This document shows positions 20,403 through 28,845 of a DNA stretch of 64,000 bases, piece by piece. This DNA is from Sphingobium sp. TKS (GTDB lineage: Bacteria; Pseudomonadota; Alphaproteobacteria; Sphingomonadales; Sphingomonadaceae), in contig NZ_CP005083.1 of the NCBI RefSeq assembly GCF_001563265.1, positions 3,351,001 to 3,415,000 on the forward strand, in the 5' to 3' direction. A model generated the notes under the pieces. It was given only the letters and a program-made list of their open reading frames with translations, was not told the DNA's origin and searched no databases. The position numbers were made by a program, and so were the translations under genes. Numbering within the stretch: the stretch's first letter is position 1; each line of letters begins with the position of its first letter.

Positions 20403-21668
20403 TTAGTCCCCAATTTCTGGTTTCGGGACGATGACATGTTGTCGAGAGCGGTCAAAATGCGCCCGATTCCGCCGCCGGAACAGCACCGCGCCCAAGGCTG
20501 CCCAGAAAATCCCGGCCAGAGCTGCCCAGCGGACGGCGTTGACCAGCGCCTGGCCCGACCTGACCCAGCGGCGACCGGCAGGAAGCTCGCCACCCAAGGC
20601 CTGTGCGACAAATTGCGGCGTATCGGCGGTCCACTGACCGGGGTCCAACGGCGCGGCCGGATCGGCCAGCCAGAGGCGGTCGTCGATCAGGTCGGCATCG
20701 GCCACGATGGTCGCCACCCCCTTTCCCACCCCGCAGTGCGCCACCAGCCCACGTCCCCCGATGCGGCAATCCGGCCCGGCATCATCGAAACCCGAGGCCG
20801 CATAGACGGTCAGCATCCGCCCATCGCCCAGAAAACGGCGTTCCTCGCCCGCTCCAGCGGCAGGCGGCATCAGCTTCACGCCCCAATATTCGATCATCGC
20901 GGAGAGCGGGGTAACGGCAGGCGGCCGGCGCCGGTCACCCAATGGCAAGTCCATCGGCCAGCGCAATTGCGGATCGGCCAGGATCAGCGCTTTGCCGCCC
21001 CGCCTGATCCACGCATTGAGCGCCACCAGTTCATCCATCGAAAAGGCGCGCGGTTGGGCAAGCAGCAGCGCCTTGGTCCGGCTCTTTTCCAACGCGAATG
21101 GGCTGTCGACGGGCGTGACCGTGAAGCGCTGGCGCAACAGGGCGATGATGGGCGCGTCAGCCTTGGCCGCCAGCCCCTTCTCGCCGTCTCTCCAGAAAAG
21201 CGGCAAGCCACTGATGACCGCCAATTCCGGCCGCCGTTGTAAAGGTTCAACGCGAGGCTCTCTGGCAAGCCAACATATCGCCAAAGCCAGCAGAGCCAGC
21301 CCTAGCCCCACCAACTGCCGTGCTCCTGCAACGGCAGGAGCACGAAACCTTTCAAATTGAAGCCCCGCCAAGGTTGCCAGTGCCACCACGCCGAGCAACC
21401 ACGCCACCGGCACCAACCCCGGCACATGCCAACTCGCCAAAAACGCGCAAGATAGCACCGCCCCCGGCGTTCCCAGCCCGACCCACCAGGCCGCCCCCTC
21501 ACCCCGCCGCGCTTTTAAAAAAGCAGCCGCCGGGGTCAACAACAGCGCAGGCAGCATCCAGCCACGCGGATCGACCTGCCCCGTCCGCAGCAACGCCGGA
21601 AGCCCGCCGAGCAGCACCAGCACCCCCGGCAAAGCCAGCATCGCCCAAGTTCGGAGCAGAAATTTCAA
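20403..21668 (-). CDS. GldG-like membrane protein (ABC-associated type)
   Basis: A 421-residue membrane protein with several N-terminal hydrophobic helices (about 5-140), a soluble middle and one helix near 378-398. The middle has QPRAFSMDELVALNAWIRRGGKALILADPQL, split here as the conserved part FSMDELVALNAWIRRGGKA, which resembles the GldG/DUF4350 glutamine-amidotransferase-like fold that reports on ABC transporters. Such proteins usually sit beside an ABC ATPase and permease; none is present here. It follows the small membrane protein by 8 bases and cysK further up, and ends 186 bases before mraZ. Function is unknown; the family call is tentative. Confidence 0.65.
   Translation of the reverse strand: MKFLLRTWAMLALPGVLVLLGGLPALLRTGQVDPRGWMLPALLLTPAAAFLKARRGEGAAWWVGLGTPGAVLSCAFLASWHVPGLVPVAWLLGVVALATLAGLQFERFRAPAVAGARQLVGLGLALLALAICWLAREPRVEPLQRRPELAVISGLPLFWRDGEKGLAAKADAPIIALLRQRFTVTPVDSPFALEKSRTKALLLAQPRAFSMDELVALNAWIRRGGKALILADPQLRWPMDLPLGDRRRPPAVTPLSAMIEYWGVKLMPPAAGAGEERRFLGDGRMLTVYAASGFDDAGPDCRIGGRGLVAHCGVGKGVATIVADADLIDDRLWLADPAAPLDPGQWTADTPQFVAQALGGELPAGRRWVRSGQALVNAVRWAALAGIFWAALGAVLFRRRNRAHFDRSRQHVIVPKPEIGD
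21320..21343. repeat. REP-type hairpin inside the GldG-like gene
   Basis: A perfect 10-bp inverted repeat, GTGCTCCTGC (21320-21329) and GCAGGAGCAC (21334-21343) with loop AACG. It matches the intergenic GCTCCTGC/GCAGGAGC hairpins found at 35900, 37781, 47242 and 56345, yet lies in frame inside a coding sequence. Confidence 0.6.
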
Positions 21669-21676
21669 GCTGTTAG

Positions 21677-21982
21677 TCAGCGCGAAGCCGGTGGAATCTC
21701 ACGATCCATGGGTTTCTTCAGATTGGGGTCCGGCTGCAAATCCGGCACGATCGGCGCCTGCTCCGGCGCGGGCTGCACGCCCAGTTCCGCCAGCGGCTCC
21801 TTGGGCGACACGGCATTGACGTCCAGCGTGGGCACGGTGGGCGGCGGTACGGTCGGATCGTCAATCCGCGCCTTATCGATCACGATATTCGCCAGACCCA
21901 CGAGCAACACCACGCCCGCCAGCCCGGTGAGGCCGATCTGGACACGCTGCAACCCTTCCTGTTGGCGGGGTGTTTCAGCCAT
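21677..21982 (-). CDS. Small single-pass membrane protein of unknown function
   Basis: A 101-residue protein starting at ATG 21982 (MAETPRQQEGLQRVQIGL). It has one transmembrane helix at about residues 16-35 (GLTGLAGVVLLVGLANIVI) and then a Pro-rich, probably periplasmic tail. I do not recognise a family. It lies 42 bases after cysK and 8 bases before the GldG-like gene on the same strand, so the three are probably co-transcribed. Confidence 0.8.
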   Translation of the reverse strand: MAETPRQQEGLQRVQIGLTGLAGVVLLVGLANIVIDKARIDDPTVPPPTVPTLDVNAVSPKEPLAELGVQPAPEQAPIVPDLQPDPNLKKPMDREIPPASR

Positions 21983-22024
21983 GAAGCGCTCTTTTTCTTT
22001 TACCGTCGAGACCCGTATCAACGG

Positions 22025-23020
22025 TCAACGAGTGTGCGCGAGCCAGGGGAAGACAGTCAAGCCCTTCGATTCCAGCCATTCGCGATTATAGAGCGTTGAA
22101 AGATAACGGAATCCCGTATCGCACAGGATGGTGACGATCCGCTTGCCCGGCCCGAGCTGCTTCGCCAGCGCCACCGCGCCCGCGACATTGATGCCCGAGG
22201 ACAGCCCCAGACATAGCCCTTCCTCGGCCAACAAGCGCCGCACCCAGAGCAGCCCTTCTTCATCGGAAATGCGGAACTGCGTATCGATCGGCGCGCCTTC
22301 CAGATTGGCGGTGATCCGGCCCTGACCAATGCCCTCGGCCACCGAATTGCCCTCCGCCTTCAACTCGCCATGGGCGTAATAATTGTAGAGTGCCGCACCA
22401 TGCGGATCGCTCAAGGCGATGGTGATATTCTCGTCATGCGCCTTCAGGCCCAGCCCGACGCCCGCAATCGTCCCGCCCGTGCCCGCCGCGCAAGTGAAGC
22501 CGTCGACCTGCCCATCCATCTGGGTCCAGATCTCCTCGGCCGTGCCGATGATATGCGCCTTGCGGTTGGCGATATTGTCGAACTGGTTCGCCCAGATCGC
22601 CCCTTCGGTTTCCTCGGCCATACGGCGAGAGGTGTGCACAAAATGGCCGGGGTTGGAATAGGGCGCCGCCGGCACCGTCACCAGCTCGGCGCCCAGAGCG
22701 CGCAGCGTGTCCATCTTCTCGCGGCTCTGCGTCTCGGGCATGACGATGATCGTCTTATACCCCTTGGCATTGGCCACCAGCGCAAGGCCGATGCCGGTAT
22801 TGCCCGCCGTGCCCTCCACGATCGTGCCGCCAGGCTTCAACAGCCCCTTTTCCTCGGCATCGTTGACGATGAACAGCGCGGCGCGATCCTTCACCGAAGC
22901 GCCGGGGTTGGCGAATTCGCACTTGGCGAAAATGTCGCAGCCCGTCTCTTCCGAAGGGCCGGTGAGGCGCACCAACGGCGTGTTGCCAATCAGGGCAAGG
23001 CTATCATTCTGAACCAGCAT
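22025..23020 (-). CDS. cysK: Cysteine synthase A (O-acetylserine sulfhydrylase)
   Basis: PLP-dependent fold-type II enzyme that makes cysteine from O-acetylserine and sulfide. The PLP lysine is K44 in GASVKDRAALF, the substrate loop is EGTAGNTGIG, and the phosphate-binding loop is AAGTGGTIAGVG. From ATG 23020 it has 331 residues, in the family range. An upstream extension of the frame to 23167 is not credible. The closely related cystathionine beta-synthase group cannot be fully excluded by eye. Confidence 0.92.
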   Translation of the reverse strand: MLVQNDSLALIGNTPLVRLTGPSEETGCDIFAKCEFANPGASVKDRAALFIVNDAEEKGLLKPGGTIVEGTAGNTGIGLALVANAKGYKTIIVMPETQSREKMDTLRALGAELVTVPAAPYSNPGHFVHTSRRMAEETEGAIWANQFDNIANRKAHIIGTAEEIWTQMDGQVDGFTCAAGTGGTIAGVGLGLKAHDENITIALSDPHGAALYNYYAHGELKAEGNSVAEGIGQGRITANLEGAPIDTQFRISDEEGLLWVRRLLAEEGLCLGLSSGINVAGAVALAKQLGPGKRIVTILCDTGFRYLSTLYNREWLESKGLTVFPWLAHTR

Positions 23021-23248
23021 GGTCTCCGCATAGCGGACCAGATACGCCCTTGCCAAGCAAGGGAATGATGGCCGCGCAAAAGTCCGGTTTGTCCTTCGCC
23101 CCGTTAAGCTTTGCTTCCCCCGCTGTTCCATTGCGGGACAGCGCGTAATCGTGGGAGGAAATGGCAAGGCTTTTCCCTTATGGCCGGTGCCAAGCTACGG
23201 ATTCTCAGAGGAAAAGATCAGTTGGCGGGCGGCAGGACAGTAAAGGCG

Positions 23249-24166
23249 ATGAGGGCGAGGCATGGCGCGATCGCCGCGCTGGCGCTTGTCGCACTGGCCG
23301 CGCCGCGCCTGATCACCGCCGCGCCTCTCGACCTTCTGGCCGCGACGGGAATCCAGGATGACCCCGCCGAAAAGCCGGGCCAGAATTTCCCCGGATCAGC
23401 CTTTTTCTTCGCTGAGGGCGCTTTCGATCCCGTAGCTGGCGCCGCCACGCTGAACAGCGAGCATGTTCTGGGACTCGACGCGGTGCAGGTCGCCCCCGCC
23501 ATGGCATTTCGCGGGCTGACGGCGCTCGACAGCTACCGGGCACTCAACTGCCTGACCTCCGCCATCTATTATGAGGCCGGGAGCGAGCCGGAAGAGGGCC
23601 AGCGCGCCGTGGCGCAGGTGGTGCTGAACCGGGTGCGCAATCCGCTCTGGCCGAAAAGCGTGTGCGGCGTCATCTATCAAGGGTCGGAACGCGCCGATTA
23701 TCGCTGCCAGTTCACCTTCAGTTGCGACGGTTCCATGGCGCGCATGGCCAACGCCGAAGGCTGGGCGCGTGCGCGCCGCATCGCCGCCCAAGCCCTCTCC
23801 GGTCTCGTCTATCAACCCGTGGGCCTCGCCACCTATTATCACACGCTGGCGGTCCGGCCCGACTGGGCGACGGCGATGCGGCCCGTTGCAGTGATCGGCG
23901 CGCATATCTTCTACCGTCCGTCCGGCTTTGACGGAACGCCCGCCGCCTTCCGCGCCGCCTATCTGGGGCGGGAAACGCAGTCAGGTCCGGCCTGGCCGGT
24001 GAAGCCCTTGCCGTTCGCCCCTGCCCTGGAACTGCCCATCCCCATTTCCTCCCCGTCCGCCACAACCGGTGCGGCAACCGCCGATCCCTTGCCTGCTGCG
24101 GCGCCCGGCCTTCCCCAGTCGACGATCCGGCCCGAATATCGCAACAGCGGCCGTCCCCTCATCTGA
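23249..24166 (+). CDS. SleB-family cell wall hydrolase
   Basis: The C-terminal half carries the Hydrolase_2 (SleB) domain: LNCLTSAIYYEAGSEP with the catalytic glutamate, GQRAVAQVVLNRVRNP, and YRCQFTFSCDG. The family is known for lytic activity on peptidoglycan in spore germination, but in alphaproteobacteria its role is poorly defined. The N-terminus MRARHGAIAALALVALAAP looks like a signal peptide, so I start at ATG 23249 (305 residues). TTG 23222, preceded by AGAGGA, is an alternative start. The tail is Pro/Ala-rich. It stands alone on the plus strand, divergent from cysK. Confidence 0.88.
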   Translation: MRARHGAIAALALVALAAPRLITAAPLDLLAATGIQDDPAEKPGQNFPGSAFFFAEGAFDPVAGAATLNSEHVLGLDAVQVAPAMAFRGLTALDSYRALNCLTSAIYYEAGSEPEEGQRAVAQVVLNRVRNPLWPKSVCGVIYQGSERADYRCQFTFSCDGSMARMANAEGWARARRIAAQALSGLVYQPVGLATYYHTLAVRPDWATAMRPVAVIGAHIFYRPSGFDGTPAAFRAAYLGRETQSGPAWPVKPLPFAPALELPIPISSPSATTGAATADPLPAAAPGLPQSTIRPEYRNSGRPLI

Positions 24167-24310
24167 CCTGGATTTTTTTGGCGGCGGAGGGAATATTTTA
24201 CGTTTAATCCGTTAGAAACCATTCAACTCGTTGAAAAATAACATAATAAAAATCTGATGATTTTTCGGAGCTCCGGGAACCTAATCCTCCGCCCGATAGT
24301 TCTGCACTGC

Positions 24311-24346
24311 GGATAGCAAATCTTTTGCCCCCCGCTCTTGCTATCC
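24311..24346. ncRNA. Hairpin with C-rich loop (possible sRNA element)
   Basis: A perfect 9-bp stem, GGATAGCAA (24311-24319) and TTGCTATCC (24338-24346), closes an 18-base loop that contains CCCCCC on the plus strand. Seven A residues follow. It is the first of two adjacent hairpins with C-rich loops. Direction of transcription is not established. Confidence 0.35.
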
Positions 24347-24355
24347 AAAAAAACA

Positions 24356-24400
24356 TGAGCCCGGAACGCATCTCCCCCCCCCCGACGCGTTCCGGGCTCA
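24356..24400. terminator. Strong hairpin with poly-C loop, possible bidirectional terminator
   Basis: A perfect 14-bp stem, TGAGCCCGGAACGC (24356-24369) and GCGTTCCGGGCTCA (24387-24400), closes a loop holding ten C residues. On the plus strand it runs into GAATTTTT; on the minus strand into TGTTTTTTT. It can act as a terminator in either direction and, with its C-rich loop, resembles loops of alphaproteobacterial sRNAs that pair with G-rich ribosome sites. Confidence 0.5.
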
Positions 24401-24555
24401 GAATTTTTGGGCTTATCCCACGGAAATCGGAGATATTTTCGCTTTCGGAACGCTTTTCCGAGCGGCGGGTTGTTCCCTGGGTCACCGGCATGATGTCCGG
24501 TTGAAGCATTTCCCGTCAGGGATGCAGGACAAAAAGCTCTGAAAAGGAGACGATG

Positions 24556-24684
24556 ATGACCAGGAAGATTCTAGCTGCCCTTTTGTTGACCGGTTCATTG
24601 ATGGTCGCGGCCTGCAATACCGTCGAGGGTGCCGGCAAGGACGTGCAGAGCGCCGGCCAGGCGGTCGAGAACGCCGCCAACTGA
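24556..24684 (+). CDS. Entericidin A/B-like small lipoprotein
   Basis: A 42-residue product with a lipoprotein signal peptide (MTRKILAALLLTGSLMVAA) and lipobox cysteine at residue 20 (VAAC), followed by NTVEGAGKDVQSAGQAVEN, the typical entericidin tail. Family members are tiny cell-envelope lipoproteins linked to stress and stationary phase. AAGGAG lies six bases before ATG 24556; ATG 24553 just before it is in frame but too close to the ribosome site. No partner antidote gene is adjacent. A terminator follows at once. Confidence 0.88.
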   Translation: MTRKILAALLLTGSLMVAACNTVEGAGKDVQSAGQAVENAAN

Positions 24685-24688
24685 TCCG

Positions 24689-24719
24689 AAAAGGCTCGCC
24701 TCCTCGGCGAGCCTTTTTT
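24689..24719. terminator. Shared bidirectional terminator
   Basis: A perfect 8-bp stem, GGCTCGCC (24693-24700) and GGCGAGCC (24706-24713), loop TCCTC, with six T on the plus-strand side and AAAA on the other. It would end the entericidin-like transcript rightwards and the tat transcript leftwards. Confidence 0.85.
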
Positions 24720-24721
24720 CT

Positions 24722-25498
24722 TCAGCTCGCAGCTTCGGCCGCCGCCACGTCTCTGGCCTGTCTCCGGTCAGTGAACCAGATGGCGATGATGGTGATCTCA
24801 TACAGCGCCAGCAACGGGATCGCGAGCATCAGTTGCGACACCACATCGGGCGGCGTCAGCACCGCGGCCAGGATGAAGGCGGCAACGATCATATAGCGGC
24901 GCAGGCCGATCAACTGCGCCCGGCTGACGAAGCCCGCCCGATTGAGCAGCATCAGCAGCACCGGCATCAGGAAGCTGATGCCGAAGGCCAGGATGAACTG
25001 CATCACCAGCCCCAGATAGGCGTCCGCGCTTGGCAACGCCTCCACCTGAAGGCCGCTGCTGTTCCCCTGAAATTCCAGGAAGAAATGAAAGGCGGTCGGC
25101 ATCACCACGAAATAGGCGAGCGAAGCCCCCATGGCGAAGAGAAAGGGCGTGGCGATGATGAACGGCAGCAGCGCCTTTTTTTCCTTCGCGTAGAGCCCCG
25201 GCGCGACAAAGGCCCAGAGCTGGTTCGCGATGATCGGAAAGGACAGGCAGAAGGCGCCGAAAACCGCGATCTTCACCTGCACGAAAAAGGCTTCGTAAAG
25301 TTTGGTATAGACCAGCCGCCCGCCGCCATCACCAAAGGCTTCCTTGAGCGGATAGACCAATATGGCGAACAACTGCTCAGAAAAATAGAAACAGATCGCG
25401 CCCGTGATGAACAGCGCATAGACGCATTTGAGCAGCCGCCCACGCAGCTCGATCAGATGGTCGAGCAGCGGCGCCTTGCTGTCGTCGATATCCTTCAT
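24722..25498 (-). CDS. tatC: Sec-independent protein translocase TatC
   Basis: Six-helix membrane core of the twin-arginine translocon that recognises RR signal peptides. The start [24 protein letters not shown] shows the conserved LLDHLxELRxRL motif. Periplasmic [13 protein letters not shown] and AFGISFLMP segments and helices at about 30-50, 85-105, 115-135 and beyond are visible. Length is 258 residues. The start overlaps the tatB stop (ATGA). Confidence 0.96.
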   Translation of the reverse strand: MKDIDDSKAPLLDHLIELRGRLLKCVYALFITGAICFYFSEQLFAILVYPLKEAFGDGGGRLVYTKLYEAFFVQVKIAVFGAFCLSFPIIANQLWAFVAPGLYAKEKKALLPFIIATPFLFAMGASLAYFVVMPTAFHFFLEFQGNSSGLQVEALPSADAYLGLVMQFILAFGISFLMPVLLMLLNRAGFVSRAQLIGLRRYMIVAAFILAAVLTPPDVVSQLMLAIPLLALYEITIIAIWFTDRRQARDVAAAEAAS

Positions 25499-25929
25499 GC
25501 CGCCGTGTCCCCCTTCCGCGCAGGCTCCTGCGCGACATAGGGCGGTCCGTCGGTCGCGGGCTGGACCTCCGCCACATAGGGTGGCGCGTCATTCGTCACC
25601 GGCGCGGATTCTGCCACGAAAGGCGGCACTTCCCCAGCCGCCGCCGCTTCAGCGCCAGGTGCGGGCAGCGCTTCCATCTCCCCGGTCGTTTCCGGCGGAT
25701 GCTCTTCCATGATCCGCTTGTTCTGCGCGGCCCATTTCTTTTCCAGCTCCTCCAGCTCAACCTCGCGAACCATCGCGTCGATGCCGGTGCGGAAATGGCG
25801 CGCCATGCCCTGCGCCTTCCCGACGATCTGCCCCACTTTGTAGAGCGCGCGAGGCAGGTCTTTTGGGCCGATGACGATCACCGCAATGATGATGATCACC
25901 AGAAGCTCAGACGAATCGATACCAAACAT
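25495..25929 (-). CDS. tatB: Sec-independent protein translocase TatB
   Basis: Single-helix component that presents substrates to TatC. The N-terminus [29 protein letters not shown] has the membrane helix and the GPKDLPR hinge that marks TatB rather than TatA. An amphipathic helix follows, then a Pro/Ala-rich tail with repeated PPYVAE/PPFVAE/PPYVAQ units. It begins 29 bases after the tatA stop. Confidence 0.95.
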   Translation of the reverse strand: MFGIDSSELLVIIIIAVIVIGPKDLPRALYKVGQIVGKAQGMARHFRTGIDAMVREVELEELEKKWAAQNKRIMEEHPPETTGEMEALPAPGAEAAAAGEVPPFVAESAPVTNDAPPYVAEVQPATDGPPYVAQEPARKGDTAA

Positions 25930-25958
25930 GCGTGCCTACCGCCCCGGCCGGAGGAAAA

Positions 25959-26210
25959 TCAGGCCTTGGTCTTTTCATCTGCCGCATTTGGCGTGGCAGT
26001 CGACGCGTCCTGTTCCGGAACGCGATGGCCCTCGATGCGCGTGGCGGGCTTGGTCGGCACGACATCGTCGTCATCCTCCGCCATGCCCTTCTTGAAGCTC
26101 TTGATGCCCTTGGCGACGTCACCCATCAACCCGGAAATCCGGCCGCCGCCGAACAGCAGCATGACCACCAGGAGAACGATGACCCAGTGCATCAGCGAAA
26201 AGGAACCCAT
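25959..26210 (-). CDS. tatA: Sec-independent protein translocase TatA
   Basis: Forms the channel of the Tat system. The start at ATG 26210 gives [20 protein letters not shown], then [22 protein letters not shown], the TatA hinge and amphipathic helix, and a short acidic tail (83 residues). GGAGA sits about 8 bases upstream. It opens the tatABC set; a 118-base gap separates it from scpB. Confidence 0.95.
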   Translation of the reverse strand: MGSFSLMHWVIVLLVVMLLFGGGRISGLMGDVAKGIKSFKKGMAEDDDDVVPTKPATRIEGHRVPEQDASTATPNAADEKTKA

Positions 26211-26328
26211 TTTAACTTTCTCCTGAAACTGCCGCTTATCTAAAGTGATTTCGAGTGAAATGGAACATTTCACGGCTCGGAAATCACGACAAACAAAGCC
26301 CGCAGATCATATTGCCACAGAATATGAT

Positions 26329-26922
26329 CTAAGCGTCTTCCTCGTCATTTTCCACAACGGATTGGGCGCCCAGACCCTCAAGCGCCAAATCCACCGGATC
26401 GAGCAGACCCGCAGCGCGCAGATCATCGATACCCGGCAGGTCGCGGCGGCTGCTAAGGCCGAAATGTGACAGGAATTCATGCGTGGTGGCATAGATCAGC
26501 GGTCGCCCCGGCACTTCCCGTCGTCCTGCGGGCCGCACCCATCCCGCCTCCATCAGCACGTCCAGCGTGCCCTTCGCCACCTGAACGCCGCGGATGGCCT
26601 CGATCTCCGCGCGGCTCACCGGCTCATGATAGGCGATGATCGCGAGGGTTTCCATAGCGGCGCGGGACAGCTTGCGCGTCTCGTCCTTCTCACGGCGCAG
26701 GATATGGGCCAGATCGGCGGCAGTCTGGAAATGCCAGCGCCCGCCCCGCTCGACCAGATTGATGCCGCGCCCGGCATAGTGATCGCTCAATGTCGCGAGC
26801 GCGGCGGTCAGATCCCCCGCCTCCCCCACATGCAGCTTGAGTTCGGCCGGGGTCAGCGGTTGTTCGGAGACGAACAGCACGGCTTCGACGGCGCGGAGAA
26901 AATCATCAGGTTCTTCGATCAC
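26329..26922 (-). CDS. scpB: Segregation and condensation protein ScpB
   Basis: Winged-helix kite protein that bridges ScpA and the SMC head in chromosome condensation. EAVLFVSEQPLTPAEL at the N-terminus and LSRAAMETLAIIAYHEPVSRAEIEAIRGV in the second winged helix (quoted here only in part as AMETLAIIAYHEPVSRAEIE) are diagnostic. Length is 197 residues. It overlaps the scpA stop by four bases. Confidence 0.95.
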   Translation of the reverse strand: MIEEPDDFLRAVEAVLFVSEQPLTPAELKLHVGEAGDLTAALATLSDHYAGRGINLVERGGRWHFQTAADLAHILRREKDETRKLSRAAMETLAIIAYHEPVSRAEIEAIRGVQVAKGTLDVLMEAGWVRPAGRREVPGRPLIYATTHEFLSHFGLSSRRDLPGIDDLRAAGLLDPVDLALEGLGAQSVVENDEEDA

Positions 26923-27734
26923 AACAGACGCCCCGCAGTCGGTTCCGGCACAGCGGCGCGCAGGAAAATGGGTTCGAAAATCCCCTCCTGCTGGATTTCC
27001 AGCCGCCCCTGCCGCGCCAGTTCCAGCGCGGCGACGAAACTGCTGGCGAGCGCCGATCGTGCCATCGGCCCATCCTGCCCGGTCGGCAGGAAGGCTTCAA
27101 GCGCGGTCCAGTCGATCGCCGCGCCGACCAGGGTGCTGACCCGCTGGATCGCTTCGTCCAGAGTCATCACCGGCCGAACCGCGACCATATGCACGACCGG
27201 CTGGGTCCGGGCGCGAATCTGGCCGTAGGACTGGATCAGGTCGAACAGGCTCGCCGCCCATTTCGCCCTGCGGACGAGGCGCAGCCCTTCAGGCTTTTCC
27301 CGCGCGAAGACGTCGCGGCCGATCCGGTCCCGCGCCATCAGCCGCGCCCCCGCCTCCCGCATCGCGTGCAGGCGCTGGAGCCGCAATTGCAGACGCAGCG
27401 CCAGCTCCTCCGGACTGGGGTCGGGCTGCGCCTCCTTGGGCAGCAGCAGCGCCGATTTGAGATAGGCGAGCCACGCCGCCATCACGAGATAATCGGCGGC
27501 CAGCTCCAGCTTCAGCTTCCGCGCGCCCTCGATATAGGCGAGATATTGCTCGACCAGCGCCAGGATGGAGATTTCGCGCAGATCGACCTTCTGCGTCCGC
27601 GCCAGCGCCAGCAACAGGTCGAGCGGCCCCTCCCAGCTTTCGAAGCTGAGCATAAGGGTTTCGGGCCCGGGAACGGCGGGAGGGGTGAAAAGATCGTCCA
27701 TCGCTAGACTGTCGCTTTTAGGTTTTTGTGGCAT
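26919..27734 (-). CDS. scpA: Segregation and condensation protein ScpA
   Basis: Kleisin subunit of the SMC-ScpAB complex. The family core FEGPLDLLL appears as WEGPLDLLLALARTQKVDL near residue 36, followed by YLVMAAWLAYLKSALLLP. I use ATG 27734 (271 residues), 7 bases after the nagZ stop; GAGGGG is almost adjacent to it, so ATG 27701 (MDDLF) remains possible. It overlaps scpB. Confidence 0.93.
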   Translation of the reverse strand: MPQKPKSDSLAMDDLFTPPAVPGPETLMLSFESWEGPLDLLLALARTQKVDLREISILALVEQYLAYIEGARKLKLELAADYLVMAAWLAYLKSALLLPKEAQPDPSPEELALRLQLRLQRLHAMREAGARLMARDRIGRDVFAREKPEGLRLVRRAKWAASLFDLIQSYGQIRARTQPVVHMVAVRPVMTLDEAIQRVSTLVGAAIDWTALEAFLPTGQDGPMARSALASSFVAALELARQGRLEIQQEGIFEPIFLRAAVPEPTAGRLL

Positions 27735-27741
27735 CCCCTCT

Positions 27742-28755
27742 TCACGCCGGAACCATCGCCAGCAGCGCATCGCGGGTGGCGAGCAATTCCTCCAACAGCG
27801 GGCCGTCCGACAGCCTGTGCGTCGACGCCATCGCGCGACCGAGGCGCGTCATGGCCTCCGGCGTGATCTCCGGCAGCAGATCGGCAATCCCCACCATATC
27901 GTCCATCCGCCCCCAGCAATTGAGCGCTAGATCGCATCCCGCCGCGACGGTCGCCGCCGCCAACTCGGGAATGCTGCCCTTCAACGCCTTCATGTCGAGA
28001 TCGTCGGACATCAGCAGCCCATCGAAGCCGATCCGCCCCCGGATGATGGTCTCGATGATGGAGGGAGACAGGCTCGCAGGCAGATCGGGATCCCAGGCGG
28101 TATAGACGACATGCGCCGTCATCCCCATGGGCGCGTCCTTGAGCGCCTGGAACGGCGCCAGATCGACCGCCAGCGCATCCTCGTCAGCGGTGACGATGGG
28201 CAGTTCATGATGGCTGTCGACCATCGCCCGGCCATGGCCCGGCATATGCTTGACGATGCCGACCACCCCACCATCGGCCAGTCCCTCGATCACCGCCCGT
28301 CCCAGCGCCGCGACCCGCATCGGCTCGGCGCCGAGCGTCCGGTCGCCCATGATATCGCTCGCTCCCTCCTGCCGCACATCGAGCAAGGGCAAGGCATCGA
28401 CGCTGATCCCCACTTCCGTCAGCGTGGCGGCGATCGCCCGGGCATTGGCGCGGGCGGCCGCGATGGCGCTGGACGGCGCGACCTCATAGAGCCGGTCGAA
28501 CACCGCGCCGGGCGGGAAGCTCGGCCAGACCGGCGCCTGCATCCGCGCCACCCGGCCGCCTTCCTGATCGATCATGATGAGCAGATCGTCCCGGCCATGC
28601 AGCGCCCGCAGATCATCGGTCAGCGCCCGAAGCTGCTTCCTATCCACGATATTGCGCCGGAACAGGATATAGCCGGCAGGCTGCGCTTGGCGGAAGAAGG
28701 CGCGCTCGTCCGCAGTCAGGGTCTCACCGGAAAGGCCGAAGATAACGGGTTTCAT
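27742..28755 (-). CDS. nagZ: Beta-N-acetylhexosaminidase NagZ
   Basis: Cytoplasmic GH3 enzyme that removes GlcNAc from recycled anhydromuropeptides. The diagnostic loop with the catalytic histidine is KHMPGHGRAMVDSHHELP near residue 172; the nucleophile aspartate sits in LLMSDDLDMKAL near 252. IDQEGGRVARMQAP is also typical. Length is 337 residues. It lies between the SPOR protein and scpA on the same strand. Confidence 0.95.
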   Translation of the reverse strand: MKPVIFGLSGETLTADERAFFRQAQPAGYILFRRNIVDRKQLRALTDDLRALHGRDDLLIMIDQEGGRVARMQAPVWPSFPPGAVFDRLYEVAPSSAIAAARANARAIAATLTEVGISVDALPLLDVRQEGASDIMGDRTLGAEPMRVAALGRAVIEGLADGGVVGIVKHMPGHGRAMVDSHHELPIVTADEDALAVDLAPFQALKDAPMGMTAHVVYTAWDPDLPASLSPSIIETIIRGRIGFDGLLMSDDLDMKALKGSIPELAAATVAAGCDLALNCWGRMDDMVGIADLLPEITPEAMTRLGRAMASTHRLSDGPLLEELLATRDALLAMVPA

Positions 28756-28845
28756 GGCAGCGATGGTAGCGGCTGGAAGAGGCTCTGTCGAAGGGGTTGT
28801 GACCTCATCCCTCTCTCCTTCAGGGGAGAGGGGAACAGCTATGCG

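Larger units (their letters stand above)
24167..24555. other. Structured spacer between the sleB-like and entericidin-like genes
   Basis: No credible coding frame is seen in these 389 bases. The left part is AT-rich (24195-24275) with a short palindrome TTCAAC-TC-GTTGAA at 24222-24235. Three hairpins follow at 24311-24346, 24356-24400 and 24438-24463, and a short one at 24485-24502. The spacer could hold an sRNA, a long structured leader of the lipoprotein gene, or simply tandem terminators. Confidence 0.6.

Noticed and set aside
23161..23361. 66-codon frame with a strong GGGAGGA site before the SleB gene
   Set aside because: It ends inside the SleB gene in another frame, is Arg/Gly-rich and has no domain; the site may be chance or mark an upstream leader peptide, but support is too weak to call.
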